This document shows positions 24,899 through 36,544 of a stretch of 64,000 nt of DNA, one piece after another (within the stretch, counting starts at the first letter, position 1; each line of letters starts with the position of its first letter). Source of the DNA: Absidia repens (Eukaryota; Mucoromycota; Mucoromycetes; Mucorales; Cunninghamellaceae); the NCBI GenBank assembly GCA_002105175.1, contig MCGE01000015.1, positions 806,001-870,000 on the forward strand, in the 5' to 3' direction. Below the pieces are notes generated by a model. The model searched no databases. It saw only the letters and a list, made by a program, of their open reading frames with translations, and was not told the origin of the DNA. A program made the position numbers and the translations under genes.

Positions 24899-25565
24899 GA
24901 TAATAATAGGGAAGCGATACCATAAAAAATCAATTACATAACCGTACACTTGACCATTTTTAGTAGCTAGTCGTTCGAGAGATACCAGTGGATGATCACA
25001 ACTTTTATCCGTTGATTTGTCGGTGTAACAACTAATCATGAATCATATTTCTCTATTGTGGTTCGATTTCTTTGTAATGATAGAACCCTTCATCATGTCA
25101 TTGGTTTATTTCTTGATATGCTCCCTTTTTTTTTCGCTGCACCCTCTAAAAGTCCGCCTATTTCTGTGCACATTTTTTTTTTTTTTTTGGATGATACGAA
25201 TATGCCATGGATGATGATGATGATGATTGGTTATTTATTTTTTATTGGAGAATATACCCACACTATCTATGATCCTCATGGTGTAGTGTACTATAATATA
25301 TATGTAGAAAGCGGGGTATGATGAGGATGAAAATAATAAATGATGAGCTGTCAGATGGGCCCGTTCCTCGGACAACAAATGCTTCCAGGGTAATGATCGG
25401 GGAATTAAAATAAAAAAAGCCTATTTCAACCACGCTGACATAACCAAAATCGTGGGAAGTGGCTACCCTGCTTTTTTTTAAAATATATATATAAAACTCA
25501 ATTTTTTTTTTTTACGTCCCTTTTTTTTTTTTTTTCTGTCTCTACAAAAAACCACTCTTACAACC
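24075..25565. other. Spacer, no gene recognised
   Basis: The 3' flank has AATAAA near 24211. A pure A run of about 47 nt lies at 24850-24896 and shorter T runs at 24727-24744, 25501-25540. Minus-strand open frames here are poly-Phe/Lys artefacts of these runs. A pyrimidine tract (25500-25540) precedes the PhyH gene. Confidence 0.65.
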
Positions 25566-26710
25566 ATGTTGACTGATATTAACAATGTACCTATTGACGA
25601 AGCCCTCCAGAAGGATGGTTATGTGATTGTTGACAATCTCATCACCGAAGAACAATTACCCAAGCTCAAGGATGCTTGTGAACGGGTCATCAACAAAGCA
25701 CGAAATGGTGAATGGAAGCATCGGTAATTGAAAGAAACCAACCATCCACATACAAAAAGAGAGAAAAAAAAGGAAGTGACTAATGACCGATCTTGTTTAT
25801 TTCTTCCTAGTCGTTTGGTTGGTACTCAATTCCCTCCTTGGACAGAAGGTGATGATGTTTGGGGTGTCCAACACTTGTTGCATCCTGACTTGAAGGAAAC
25901 AGCCTTTATGGAATGGTATGGCTCTGAAGCTCTTTTGGGTGCTGTCAGCCAATTGCTCCACACTAAGCGTGATGATTTACAATTCGGTAAGGTGAAAAGT
26001 CATGGGTGTGGGGGTATTCCTGCTGGGAGATGATCGGCTTGTGTGATTGACTCTTTTTTTTTTTTGTTTAGAATTATTCAACCTTTTGGTGAATCCTCAA
26101 GAACATGATTTCGATTTGACTTGGCATCGGGATGCTGTTCCTGCTGAAACCCCTCAAGACAAGGAAGAAGAATTATTGGCTATTCCTCATTATGGTACTC
26201 AATGGAACACGTAAGTTTTTGAGAGGGAGGGAGGGGGAAATACAGGAACATGTAGGAGATGATTTATTCATACTTCTTTTTTTGTTTTGTTTTGGATGGA
26301 TTAGTGCTCTTTACGAAGATGATTGTCTTTATGTTGTACCCAACTCTCACCGCCGCGTCCGCACAGCCGAAGAACGTGATATCACCATCAACGACCCCAA
26401 GAGTCACAACATGCCTGGCCAACTCCGTGTGGCTTTGAAGCCTGGACAAACTGTATTCTATGACAACAACATTCTCCACCGTGCTGCGTACTTCTCTTCC
26501 AAGAAGCGTGCTACTTTACACGCTTCCATGGGAACCATTGAAGGTGGCCACCATCGTGCCAAGACTGTCTTCCAACATGGTTTGGACTGGATGAGCACTG
26601 ATGAATTCAAGGCGACTTTGTCCGACTCTTTGAAAACTCCTTTTGCCAACACCCAAGCGATGGCATCCCGTGCTGGTCTCGATAAATTGGAAACCAAGCC
26701 TATCCATTAG
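25566..26710 (+). CDS. Phytanoyl-CoA dioxygenase (PhyH) family protein
   Basis: Four exons (25566-25723, 25811-25986, 26072-26210, 26305-26710) give about 292 aa. The family are Fe(II)/2-oxoglutarate-dependent oxygenases. The metal triad is visible: His130-Arg-Asp132 in LTWHRDAVP and distal His216 in NILHRAAYF, with Arg226 (SSKKRATLH) placed to bind 2-oxoglutarate. The N-terminus LQKDGYVIVDNLITEEQL is the typical PhyH opening. The CLYVVPNSHRR motif is usual for PhyH. There is no peroxisomal PTS1 signal (ends KPIH). The substrate is unknown; many fungal members are not phytanoyl-CoA hydroxylases. Polyadenylation-like AATAAA motifs lie at 26876-26895, followed by an AT microsatellite. Confidence 0.9.
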
Positions 26711-27439
26711 ATGTAGTCTAGTTTTAGTTGGTTTTACATTTGGTAGTTCAGCTAGATCAATGTCCTCCAATCTCTCGTCTCCCTCCCCTCCCCTTATTGT
26801 ATATTCTTCCACATATCTTTCTTTTTTAGGATCTTCCTCTCCCCTTTATACACCCTTTATATTTTACATGTATTTTAATAAAATCAATAAATAAATATAT
26901 ATATATATATATATCTTCAATACGTAGCTGTGGTTTATTTAGTATTGTGTGTCAGTAATATCAGTTTGAAGCCTTGACTTACAAATGGCGTATGTACATA
27001 GTGATAGCATACATAACATGATGGTGTAGAACTTTGGTTGTGAAAAAAAAAAGAACTAGATGGGCATGATATTTACAGCTGTCATTTCACACTTTGGTGG
27101 GTACGCCATTGGGATGTAATTGGCTTTTATTGACTTGATAAAAATTACGAGTTTTGTTTAACTTTGACTGTGTGACAGCTAGAAAGCTGGAAGTTGTAAG
27201 TTTATAGGGGAGGCTACACTCATGGTATGAGCTAGGTTTATAAATATGATTGAGTGTTTAATGATACATGAATAAAATAGCTACACTAACAACTTTGCTC
27301 ACTATTCGTTGTTTCAGAGGATGGGTGGTTAATAAAAAGTAAATAATTTATTGCAGCAATATGGTCAACTAAACTAAATTCATGGCGTTCATTATAATAA
27401 GGAATCTATTGGGAATAGGATAGGGAGCGACTAACGGAT

Positions 27440-27967
27440 AATCAGAATCATGGTCAGTGCTAATCTAAAATTACAATTGTAAATAGGGATCTAACAATAT
27501 ATTGTCAAGTACGTTACATGGCGTAAGAAAGACTGGAAACGGGGCTTTTTTATTTTTGAGGCATAGCAATGGTCAACACTATTCTAAAGGGATAGAGATA
27601 CAAAGGGATCTGTTGGGTAAGACTTGAGAGAGACTAATGGGACTTTTTTTTTATTGAAGTATGTAAAAAAGAAATGTTTTATTCAGAAATAGATACAAAC
27701 TAATGCTAAACTGAGCTAATGGAGACTTCAAAAAGCCAACTAATGGTGGCCCCGAATCCTAGATCTAAAATGAAAAGGTTTCCCCATGCATCTTGTAATC
27801 CCTGAGCTGGAACCCCTTCTAAACTAGTCCCGACACTATCCTAAGTTCAACATGACCCTATAGATGTTGAATGGTGAAGAAAAAATGAAGTGAAAAAAAA
27901 AGGAAAGAGAGCGGGAAAAATATAGAGGCAGGTGAGAGAAAATAAATATTTCACGTGGGCGGGATTT
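27440..27967 (-). repeat. Dispersed repeat copy, minus orientation
   Basis: Read on the minus strand: TTCACGTGGGCGGGATTTGAA box at about 27951-27971, purine-rich tract, core with GGTTTCCCCATGCATCTTGT at about 27777-27796, then the AATAAAAC-type 3' module near 27670-27690. Sub-repeats (AATGGTCAACACTATTCTAAAG near 27570; ATGGTCAGTGCTAATCTAAA near 27450) extend it. A plus-oriented module (CAAATAAAATATTTTTATTG) lies at about 28491-28510 on the other side. Confidence 0.7.
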
Positions 27968-28799
27968 GAATGTTTTTAACACCAAAGGAAGCGTTCATTT
28001 TACAACAGTCAACATCATACTGCATAGTGGCTCGTTTTCTTATTACAGAAACTGCAACCATCCAACAATTACCCACTCACTTTATGATAGCAATTGCAAC
28101 ATGGTATCGTCGTGCTGCCTCTTTTTTATTTATAAAATTTACACAACTACCTCCATTGACGATAGAGCATTGTGGCTCACGTTTTTTTTTTTTTTTTTTT
28201 TTTTTCTGCCTCTTACAGCAATTCTCCTCCCCCATCCCGTCGCTCAACAGTGGTTTACTTTTGTCATGACAGCCTTCGGTGAATTGGCGGCTCTAACAAT
28301 TTTTTTTTCAGCAACACCACTCAACAGCGGTCGCAAGGAGGCTCTCTTTCATATGCCCGACCACTTCACTGTTGAGTACAGTAGAGTATATATTATATTC
28401 AAAGGATACCAAACCGCCATTTCCAAGGTGTATATTAACCTAAAAATTTTATATGGTAAATTATAAACTATTGAAGACATTCATTGAAGGCAAATAAAAT
28501 ATTTTTATTGTATCATGAAATAAATATATCATTTGTGAGCCATACGATAAGCATCTCTACGGGTAAGTACCAAACTATCCTACATTGAAATGGAGAGGGG
28601 ATGGGGGCCGCAAACATATGATATCATCCCATTTTACTTCCGAGGTTAGGAGCACACACACACACACAGCCTACCCTCCTCTTGAACCCGGAAAGCCCTC
28701 CCCTTACTATTCCTGTTATAATTACCACGAAGAAATTAAATGATGGCCTCCAAATGGCACCACCGCCAAAAAAGAAAAAAGAAAATCACTTTGATTCGG

Positions 28800-28870
28800 C
28801 GAAGAGGTTGGTCTAAGGTATAATTCGAGGGGCATGAGCTCAATCCCGGCATATTGTAGCAACATTGGTC
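28800..28870 (+). repeat. tRNA-like remnant (tRNA-Pro-like arms)
   Basis: TGGTCTAAGGT fits a tRNA A-box/D-arm, and GAGCTCAATCCCGG resembles a T-arm of the GGTTCAATTCCCGG type found in tRNA-Pro. The anticodon arm between TATAATTC and GAGG appears deleted. A related sequence lies at 1130-1190. I read both as a decayed tRNA-derived repeat; function is not claimed. Confidence 0.4.
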
Positions 28871-29332
28871 TATATCATGCTCAACAATCTGAGCTGTTCA
28901 TTTATATCATTGCTCCTCTTACTTGATATAACTGTGTACATAGATTGAAGAAAACAAAAAAACAGGTATGTGTGTGAGTGTAACATTCATCCCTATAATA
29001 TGCATTGGTGATTTTTGGGCGTCTTCACCAATTTGTAATGGAAAGAAATTGACGAAAAAAAAAAGGGGGGGGGAGAGATAACCGTCCAGATCGAAAATGG
29101 CGGACTATGTAGGAGAAGAGCATGGTGACTATGAGGCTAGGGTAAAAAAACAAAAAACAAAAAAAAAAAACGCCGTCTACATATAATCGACATGACCAAA
29201 CAACAACAATAACATACCCCCAGTCATAAAGCAAACAAATAAAACAAAAATACGGTATAGTGTAAAAGAATGAAGAGCGATCAAAATTGTTTATTGAAAT
29301 AATAATAATAAAAAAAGGAGAGGCGAACTAAT

Positions 29333-32300
29333 CTATTTTTCACCCAATTCCACTAATCTACCTATGCGTTCCTAAATATATAAATAAAAAGATAGGTTTG
29401 ATCCGGTCAGTCAGTATCATTCAATTGTATGATGAATATGATATCAAAATTATTGAGCATTACCTCTTCCGTCAAAAGTGTAGTATCCGATATAAAGGCA
29501 AGGACACACGGATTCGGCTGAGTCGTGGTGGCCAAGGTAATCCCATGTGTCAAATGCAGAATGATTTCACCCATGAATCTGAATTTTTCCCAATGGATGC
29601 CGCCACATAAAGTCACATCACGCCTAGTTTCTGCCAAATTTACAATATCTTGCCTATGCACCCATCTAATAAAATAAAATAAAAAAAGGACAATGAATGA
29701 GAAATAGATATTCTTTAAGGTATATTGTACTCAAAAAGAGAATCTCAAGCGTCTACTTACAAATAAGGAATACTTGGTCCATCCTTGGTCTTGCCCAGAT
29801 CTTGCCGATACAGCGCGTAGTTTCTATTTTTAAAAAAAAAGGAGTGAGTGGGACTTGGCGATATATATATATATATATGTATATACAGTACTGTACCTAT
29901 CACACTTCATTAATGTTTCAAGTTCAAGCAATTGTTGTTGTTTTTCATGCTCCAGTCCCAAATGCGTTTGCTTCGAACACCTAATGACATGGCCCATGCC
30001 TTCCAGGAGAGCCATCAATGTATTATAATTCCGATGATCATGGTAAATGCGGTACGCAAGGTCCACAAACTTATCCAGAAGAGCCACACGCTGACACAGG
30101 TGGTTTTGCGTCAAGATCATGGTCACAACCCATCCTTTGATAAATTGCCCATGCGTGATCGATGCCATCATGGCTTCCGATGCACCTTGTTCACCCCATA
30201 AATGTCGAATGTAGTCCCTAGGCTAAAAAATCATCACCCAATCCCCCATTTTACTATCAGTCATCCATTCTTTCCTTTACAAAAAATACATTTTTTTTTT
30301 TTTTACCTTGATATGTCGATATAAAGTCAATTCTACCCAGGTCAATTGTTCCGCAAGCAAGTCGACCGGAAGATCCATCAGCATAGCATAGCGAATATGA
30401 GACATATGACGAAGGGAGGATTGAAGAGCGACCAGTGAGAATGGGCGTCGGCCTGTGGCTTCCAATAATACCAATCCACCTCCAAACACCGCAGGATTTC
30501 CCATAAACGCTTGAGAAGACGAGTGACGATGACCAGTTGATTTCAATAAAGATGTCCGCTTACTATGACTCCGTTTTTGCTGTATGTTGTTCGATGTTGT
30601 GGCAGTGGTATAGCAAGAAGACGCATCCATAAAAGATGAATACGGCGTTGATGATGATAAAGTAGGTGGGTTGTTGTCATGATTATTGTTGTTGTTGGAT
30701 GATGATGTGGTGTTTGTTGGGGAAAGAGACGGAGGATCGTTGACTTGCTTGAACCAGTCAAGAGAAGCCGTCGAAGAGTGCTGTTGTTGTTTTTTGTTGT
30801 TGTCAGTGCTGCTACCGTTTCCCGTTATGCTATGAGCTGATGAGGACATGCACAGCATGGTGGTAATACTTGGTGAGTTTGCCCATAAACCATAGAAACT
30901 AGTGTTACTATTGAGCTCGGTATCGTTTTCTTCGTCTGTCAATCCCCATACTGAATCCGGATCAGATAAAGGACCAGCTCTAGTAATCAAAGGAACCAGC
31001 AATTGATACATAGTTGAGAGATGTTGGTTGTGCCCGAGGTGCTGAAGAAAGCGATGGAGAGTTTGGTATGAGCGCCCGTAATAAATGTCACTCCAATGAT
31101 GAGAAAGCCAGAGACAAAGTATAGTTCGAATCCTACAGATAATCCAAAAGTACAAATCCTCGAGTGTATTAATACCAGGTGAGAGTAACATGTCCTTATA
31201 TCTTCTCTACGATTTTTACCTTTCTTGTAAACGAGTAGGCTGATTATCACATCCATAATCCTGCTCAAATCTAAATCAATAATCAAAAAAAAAAAAGATC
31301 AGCACGACTACGCCGCAAGTCCATTTCTGGGAAGGGGATGGGGGGGATTACCTTTCGATTAAAGATTGTAATAATTGATAAGGTGTCATGAATTTCCGGT
31401 AAAATGTCAAAAAGATCAAGGTTAACGTTTCTATATGAAAGAAAAGGAAATCAAATCAGACATTTCACTGTTGTGGTTTGATAAAGAGCCCCACTTACCT
31501 TGATCATGATAATCCCATAATATTAATTTCTTGACAATTGCATCAGCAGTCAAGCCAGTTCCACTACTAGTACTAGTAATACACCCAAGTCAATAAAAAA
31601 AAAAATAAAGTTGGTGTCGATGATCCCATCTCTTTCTTTTTTTTACCTTGCAGGTGATGGTACCACATCAAAATCATCACGAAAGCAGGGGTCAGCAGAG
31701 ACCTGTTTTTTGGATGGTAATAATGGTAAACAAATCGAAGTGGGTCGTATGGGGGATAAAGGAGGAGTCAACATTCCAGAACGTGGATCGTGGGTCGAGA
31801 TAGGTCGTGGTGCATTATTGCGTGAAGCCAACATCAGAAGATCGCGCCGATGTTCCGATCGAGGCGATTGCTGTGTTGTGGATTGGTATTTTTTAAATGG
31901 TGGTGGCGAGGAAGATGAGGAGGAGGAGGATGATGACGAGGAGCAGGAAGATATTGAAGAAGAAGAGGATGCGTGTCGCCCAAGTGCCGAATCACGTTTT
32001 CTGGTTTGAAAAGATACAGAAGATGAAGAAGGCGGTGGGTTGCTATTTCGTTTTCTAACAGATCTTCGTTGCTGCTGCTGCTGCTGTAGTTGTTGTTGTG
32101 ACTGTAAATATTGACGTTGAGGTTGAGGTATGGAAGAGGGTCGACGTAAAACATTAGAAGGAGGAGAAGGAGGGTATACGATTTTTTGTATCAATGCTGA
32201 ATAGATTGACTGCATTTGTATTTCACCTTCCGAAGAATAAACATCCACCAGGCGACAAGGAATATCAAATAAAGTGGCCAATTTCTTCCCAATTGCGGAT

Positions 32301-33352
32301 CAGTTTCACATTGTCCTGTCAGATCAGTTTTAAGTCCCACCAAAAACATTGATATTCTCCGCGTCAGTAATGCATCTAAATAACATGGGAGTATGGAGTT
32401 AGCATATAATACTGCATTTAATTTAAGGGGGTTGTGGGGGGGGGAGAGAATAATATAATACTTACTTAGTAGATCGGGCAAACAGTCCATGGATGCACGA
32501 TTGTTGGTATCATAGCATACAATAGCCCCATCAAAATGAATAAAATCCTGTACAGTATATTGGTAATCCGAGCACAATATGTTGTACAATCATCCATATA
32601 AACACACAAAAAAAGAAAATGCATGGTCAGATCTTTGTTGATATACGAATTATACCATCCATCCATCCCCTCCCTCTCCCCTCCCTTCCCCATTCATACA
32701 CACGCTTTCTCCCTCTCTCCTTGATTCCCTTTTTTATAATTACTTACATTGTATACCTTACAAGGTTGTTTACTTGTATCAATGACATTGGTATCATCCA
32801 TTTTGACTAGGTCCAAAGGATAGAGAGTGCGATCCATCGTAAATTTCGTTTGGTAACTATGTCCACCTAGTAAGAAAAATAAGCAAAAGATAAATCATAC
32901 ATCATGTAATATACGTGTTTACACGGTTTTGGTTTTGCTGTACCTTTGTATTTCGATCGCACAGGTCGAACGTCACCCAAACCCAGTCTTATGGCAGCCG
33001 ACTTTGTTACCTGAGCGGCTCCAACCACCATAATTTCCAAAGGAATATTTTGTGGGCATAAATGTGCGTTCTTATCGTTGGGCGATGAGTTTGTTGTCGC
33101 TGGATCTGTAGTTGGTACTGTGGTCTTACTGGTCGATAAAACAAGAGGTGGCGGTGTTGTTCCCGGTATATCTGGTGATTCAGGTGGTGTGGCAAGATGG
33201 TGATGAGGTAATGTTGACGAGGTGGTAGTTTTTAAAGGAGTAAAAGGAGTTGCTATTCCATTGGATCGCTTTCTTGGTAGCGTGGTTGACTGTGATTTTG
33301 TTGGTTTTCGTAATTGTTTATTGATTGCAGAGAAACGTTGAGACAGCCACAT
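29333..33352 (-). CDS. Ras guanine-nucleotide exchange factor with N-terminal GTPase-like domain, frame broken
   Basis: Twelve exons: 32944-33352, 32748-32866, 32466-32547, 31647-32375, 31499-31572, 31352-31430, 31220-31270, 30307-31132, 29897-30222, 29761-29823, 29464-29665, 29333-29371. With one base restored they give about 999 aa. Residues about 105-265 look like a small-GTPase fold: P-loop GAAQVTKS (111-118), then FDGAIVCYDTNNRASM and FLVGLKTDL (in place of NKxD). A Ser/Gln-rich linker follows, then the REM domain (about 447-535, IVKKLILWDYHD) and the catalytic CDC25 domain (about 765-985, PVDLLAEQLTWVE and HWEKFRFMGEI). It should load Ras-type GTPases with GTP at membranes. In exon 4 the frame shifts at about 32288-32290 (GGG; GGGG would restore LGKKLATLFDIPC). 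As written translation would terminate soon after. Confidence 0.88.
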
Positions 33353-33900
33353 GATTACAATAAAAAAGATAAAGAATTCATAAAAAAAATGGTACACAAA
33401 TAAATATAAAACAAATAAATAAGAATGGTAAAAGTAATAGTAATAAACAAGAAGAGGCGCCAAAAAAAAAAGAAGAAAAAGAAGAGAGAAGAAGAAAAAG
33501 AGGGGAAGTGGGAAGTTGAGAAAAAATACACAGGTTTTTTTTTTTTTGACTGCATAAATTTTTTAAAGGACCGCCGACGCATTTAAAGAACAACCGCAAG
33601 ACCTACAATGTCCACCCTAGCTAAACTTTGCAATGATAAAAATCATAAAACTGACATTTTCGGTATAGAAGATGTGCCCGATCCGATGATGTAACACAAA
33701 AATACAACCTTTATATTCATAATGTGGTTTTTATTCTTTTATTGGAATACAAAAAAAAAAAAGGAGGTGTAGGAGTCGAAGAGGAGATGGGGTGAAAGGG
33801 GTTATGTGTGAAGTCAAAATAAAATACAAACAAAAAGGGGGGGGTAATGTGGGGATGGGTGGTTGATAAATATACAGTACACAGTGTATCATACAGAGTG
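33353..33900. other. Spacer between two minus-strand genes
   Basis: It carries the promoter side of the RasGEF gene (purine-rich on the plus strand, 33355-33530) and the 3' flank of the transporter gene, including TTTATT/AATAAA-type signals near 33726-33745. No coding region is seen. Confidence 0.6.
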
Positions 33901-35459
33901 TCATTTCTTTTCAGACAAGATGGTTGACGATTGCTGTTGTTGTTCAGGCAAGTCAGATCGAATGGTGGGTAAAATGGTCGTTGATTTTGCTTTCGCCTTT
34001 TCTGCCATTTCTACATTACTACAGCATTGAAAAAAAAAAAAAAAAATTAGGACACCGTTCCTGAAAAACACCTAGATTTAATCAATATATATAGTACTTA
34101 CCCATACCAAGCCCCGCCAATCAAAGTAAGGCCAATTCCAAAAGCATTAGTCATGTTAATATTCAAATTGAATATAATCACAGCAAGAATAATAGATAGC
34201 ACTTGTTTGACGTTCCCTAGAAGAAGAAATATAAAAGTAAGTTTCTATATGCAATTTGTTTCTTCCATTTTCATTGTTGTCATTTACCTGCTACAGTCAT
34301 GGTTAATGCGCTGGTCTTCTTGTTAGCTGTGAAACTGACAATATTTAAAGCAAAGGCAAGTAATCCATTGATCAATAAACCTGATGCAAGACTGATAGTC
34401 ATGTTGGTAGAGGAGAATTCACGGACACGCTCCAATTCCCCAGTTGTATAGGCGTAGAAAACACATTGTATAAAAGCGAGTGGGGACATACGAAGGAGGA
34501 GATCCAAAGGATGAAGCTTCAAGCGACCTACTTGTACGCGGTTGGTGACGATCGTTTTCACAGCCGCAAGTACCGTTCCCAAAACTGTCAATAAGAATCC
34601 GATCACCGTATAATCGTATTCGCCAATCGTTGCAAATGCCACACCCAATACAACCTAACCAAAAAAGACGATATAGTTCAATAAATGGTTAATGTCGTTT
34701 TTTTTTTTTTCGTAATCAAGAAGCTTAAGACTTACCGGAAGTAATGAGAGATAAATCATTTTAGAGTAACTCTTTTGTAAAAAGGCAATTGAGATAATCA
34801 CTGTGAAGACTGGTGTCATTGCGCGGATCACTTGATGGAACTAAAAAAGCAATATAAGATCTTCCATACCATATTTCATTTTTATTTCCTATTTTATACT
34901 AAATACTTACAGCTACAGATACAAGGCTCCTACAATCATCATTAAAATAATAATAAAATAAATTGATTAGTATCTTATCGTATTATACTATAACCCCTAT
35001 CTATATCCATTTCCCGCTCTACTGTACAAATTTTGCAGAATTGTTTGCTGCTGTTCCAAAAATAACAATCCACCAAAACAAGCCCAATTTTTTTGCATCA
35101 TCATGACCACATTATGCCCCTCCATCACCCCTGTAATAAAATCATCATACTTACAAAGAGACATTACTAATAGCAATATTGATTGTATAAAGCACAGAGA
35201 ACATGAGCATGACCATATTTTCATTGTCGTTGAGTTTGGCGGGGATAAATACACCGCAAGCATAAAGAATATAACAACCAACCGAACCACAAAGAGTATG
35301 AATGGCAGTAAGACTCCATGGATACCGGAAGTCAATCAGGATGGCTTTGTTGTAAAGAGTCAAAGATAAATTGAGAATAAAATAAGCACCGAGCCACATG
35401 TATCCGCTATCTATAGACCGTCGTTGTTGTTGTGAGGTTGTTGTTGCTGTGGCCGACAT
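33901..35459 (-). CDS. Triose-phosphate/nucleotide-sugar transporter family membrane protein
   Basis: Six exons (35155-35459, 34911-34929, 34736-34840, 34288-34654, 34102-34216, 33901-34018) join in frame to give about 342 aa. The family (TPT, drug/metabolite transporter superfamily) exchanges phosphorylated sugars or nucleotide sugars, usually across Golgi or ER membranes. Visible motifs include WLGAYFILNLSLTLYNKAIL, the SVAFHQVIRAMTPVFT segment and the KKTSALTMTVAGNVKQVL signature near the C-terminal repeat. About ten hydrophobic segments are present. The C-terminal tail is short, with a Gln-rich cytosolic stretch ending SEKK, a possible ER-retention-like dilysine. Exon 2 is only 19 nt. Substrate cannot be assigned. 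Confidence 0.92.
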
Positions 35460-36083
35460 TCTTTATCCCAATAATAAAAACTAAAACTGTGTATGTTGAA
35501 TAAAATAAATAAAAAGGAAAGGAGCAGAAATGAAAGAAAAAACTGAGAGAGAGAGAGGAGAGAGAAAGAAAGAGGATCAGATGAGGAATGGGACTAAAAA
35601 GAATATAAAGAAGGAAAAGAACCAGAAGAAAGAAAGAAAAGACTATATCTAAAAAATCAGGTCCTTTCCAGCCAATCCATCCAATCACGTTTCAGATTTC
35701 ATTTCGCTTTTATTTTTTGCCGTCGTCCCTTTTTAGGAATCAAGACAAAGAGATACACTATCCCGCCTAAAAACCATCACCATCAATCACTGTTCGTACA
35801 CACTGAACCCATATATATATACATATATATTTACAACTCTCAGACACATCCACCCAAACCATGGTGTACTGTACTGTACAAACACACACACATTATACAC
35901 CTATCATCCACACATTTTGTATCACCCACATGTAGTTATCAGCCACAATCACTCAACACACACTTAATATCAATCAGCCCAACACCATTATATCACCCAC
36001 CCATCTACATAAGCACAAAATGCCGAGGTATAAAGACAAAATAAGTATTTTATTCAGGCACAATATAAATATAATTCTATGAT
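35460..36083. other. Spacer, no gene recognised
   Basis: Purine-rich sequence (35500-35640) is the promoter side of the transporter gene on the minus strand. 35860-36010 is rich in ACACAC repeats. TTTATT at about 36048-36053 is a polyadenylation-like signal for QCR8 on the minus strand. Confidence 0.6.
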
Positions 36084-36544
36084 CTAATGGTCACCTTCAG
36101 CGGCATGGCCAGCCTTGGAGGTAAGATAAGCATGCTTCTTGTTGGCAGAGGTGTAGATAAAGTAACCCAAGGCAAAGGCAGTACCCATGTAAGGCACATT
36201 GGACATAATACGACGAGAAGTGTTGAAGATAGCGTTGTGGACAACACCAGCAAAAGCACGTTGTTCAAAAGGTGAGAGAATGTAGGTAACGACACCCTAT
36301 TCATCAAAAAAAAAAGGATGCTGGTGTAAGTACAATTGTATAGTTTCCTAAATGATGATTGTGAGTATACTTACACGTTGAGTAGGGCCACCCATGTTAC
36401 CCCACCTATATTATTCAATAAAAACAAAGAAAGTAAAAAAAACCCGATTAGTATATATATATATATATAATGAAAATCGGTGCGGTGGTAAGCAGTGGTC
36501 GTGGTGTGAATGACTTACCATCCCATATAGCCATGACCACCCAT
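36084..36544 (-). CDS. QCR8: Cytochrome bc1 complex subunit 8 (QCR8, ubiquinol-binding subunit)
   Basis: Three exons (36519-36544, 36375-36405, 36084-36296) give 89 aa. QCR8 is the small single-membrane-span subunit of mitochondrial complex III that contacts cytochrome b and the quinol site. The protein opens MGGHGYMGWWGNMGGPTQRG, and the family signature TYILSPFEQRAFAGVVHNAI is in exon 3, followed by the transmembrane segment (YMGTAFALGYFIYT) and a charged tail. The first two exons are 26 and 31 nt, so the N-terminus is easily missed by gene finders. A further intron in the 5' untranslated region is possible (a donor-like GTAAGGATT on the minus strand near 36620). Length matches the family. 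Confidence 0.95.

Larger units (their letters stand above)
26711..29332. other. Long spacer with dispersed repeat and tRNA-like remnant
   Basis: 26895-26912 is an AT microsatellite. 27090-27120 has a weak relative of the 161-378 repeat. 27440-27967 is a minus-oriented dispersed-repeat copy. A 28184-28206 T run and a CA/GT microsatellite near 28654-28668 follow, then the tRNA-like remnant at 28815. The 166-codon open frame at 27966-28466 starts inside the repeat and crosses poly-T, so I do not call it a gene. Confidence 0.6.

Noticed and set aside
24447..25039. Minus-strand open frames of 75-158 codons
   Set aside because: They depend on poly-Phe and poly-Lys runs from the 47-nt A tract and have no upstream promoter or domain.
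27966..28466. 166-codon plus-strand open frame
   Set aside because: It starts inside a dispersed-repeat copy and crosses a long T run; no recognisable domain.
31110..31140. AGTTCGAATCCTAC, resembling a tRNA B-box
   Set aside because: It is coding sequence of the RasGEF gene next to a splice acceptor, and no matching A-box or cloverleaf surrounds it.
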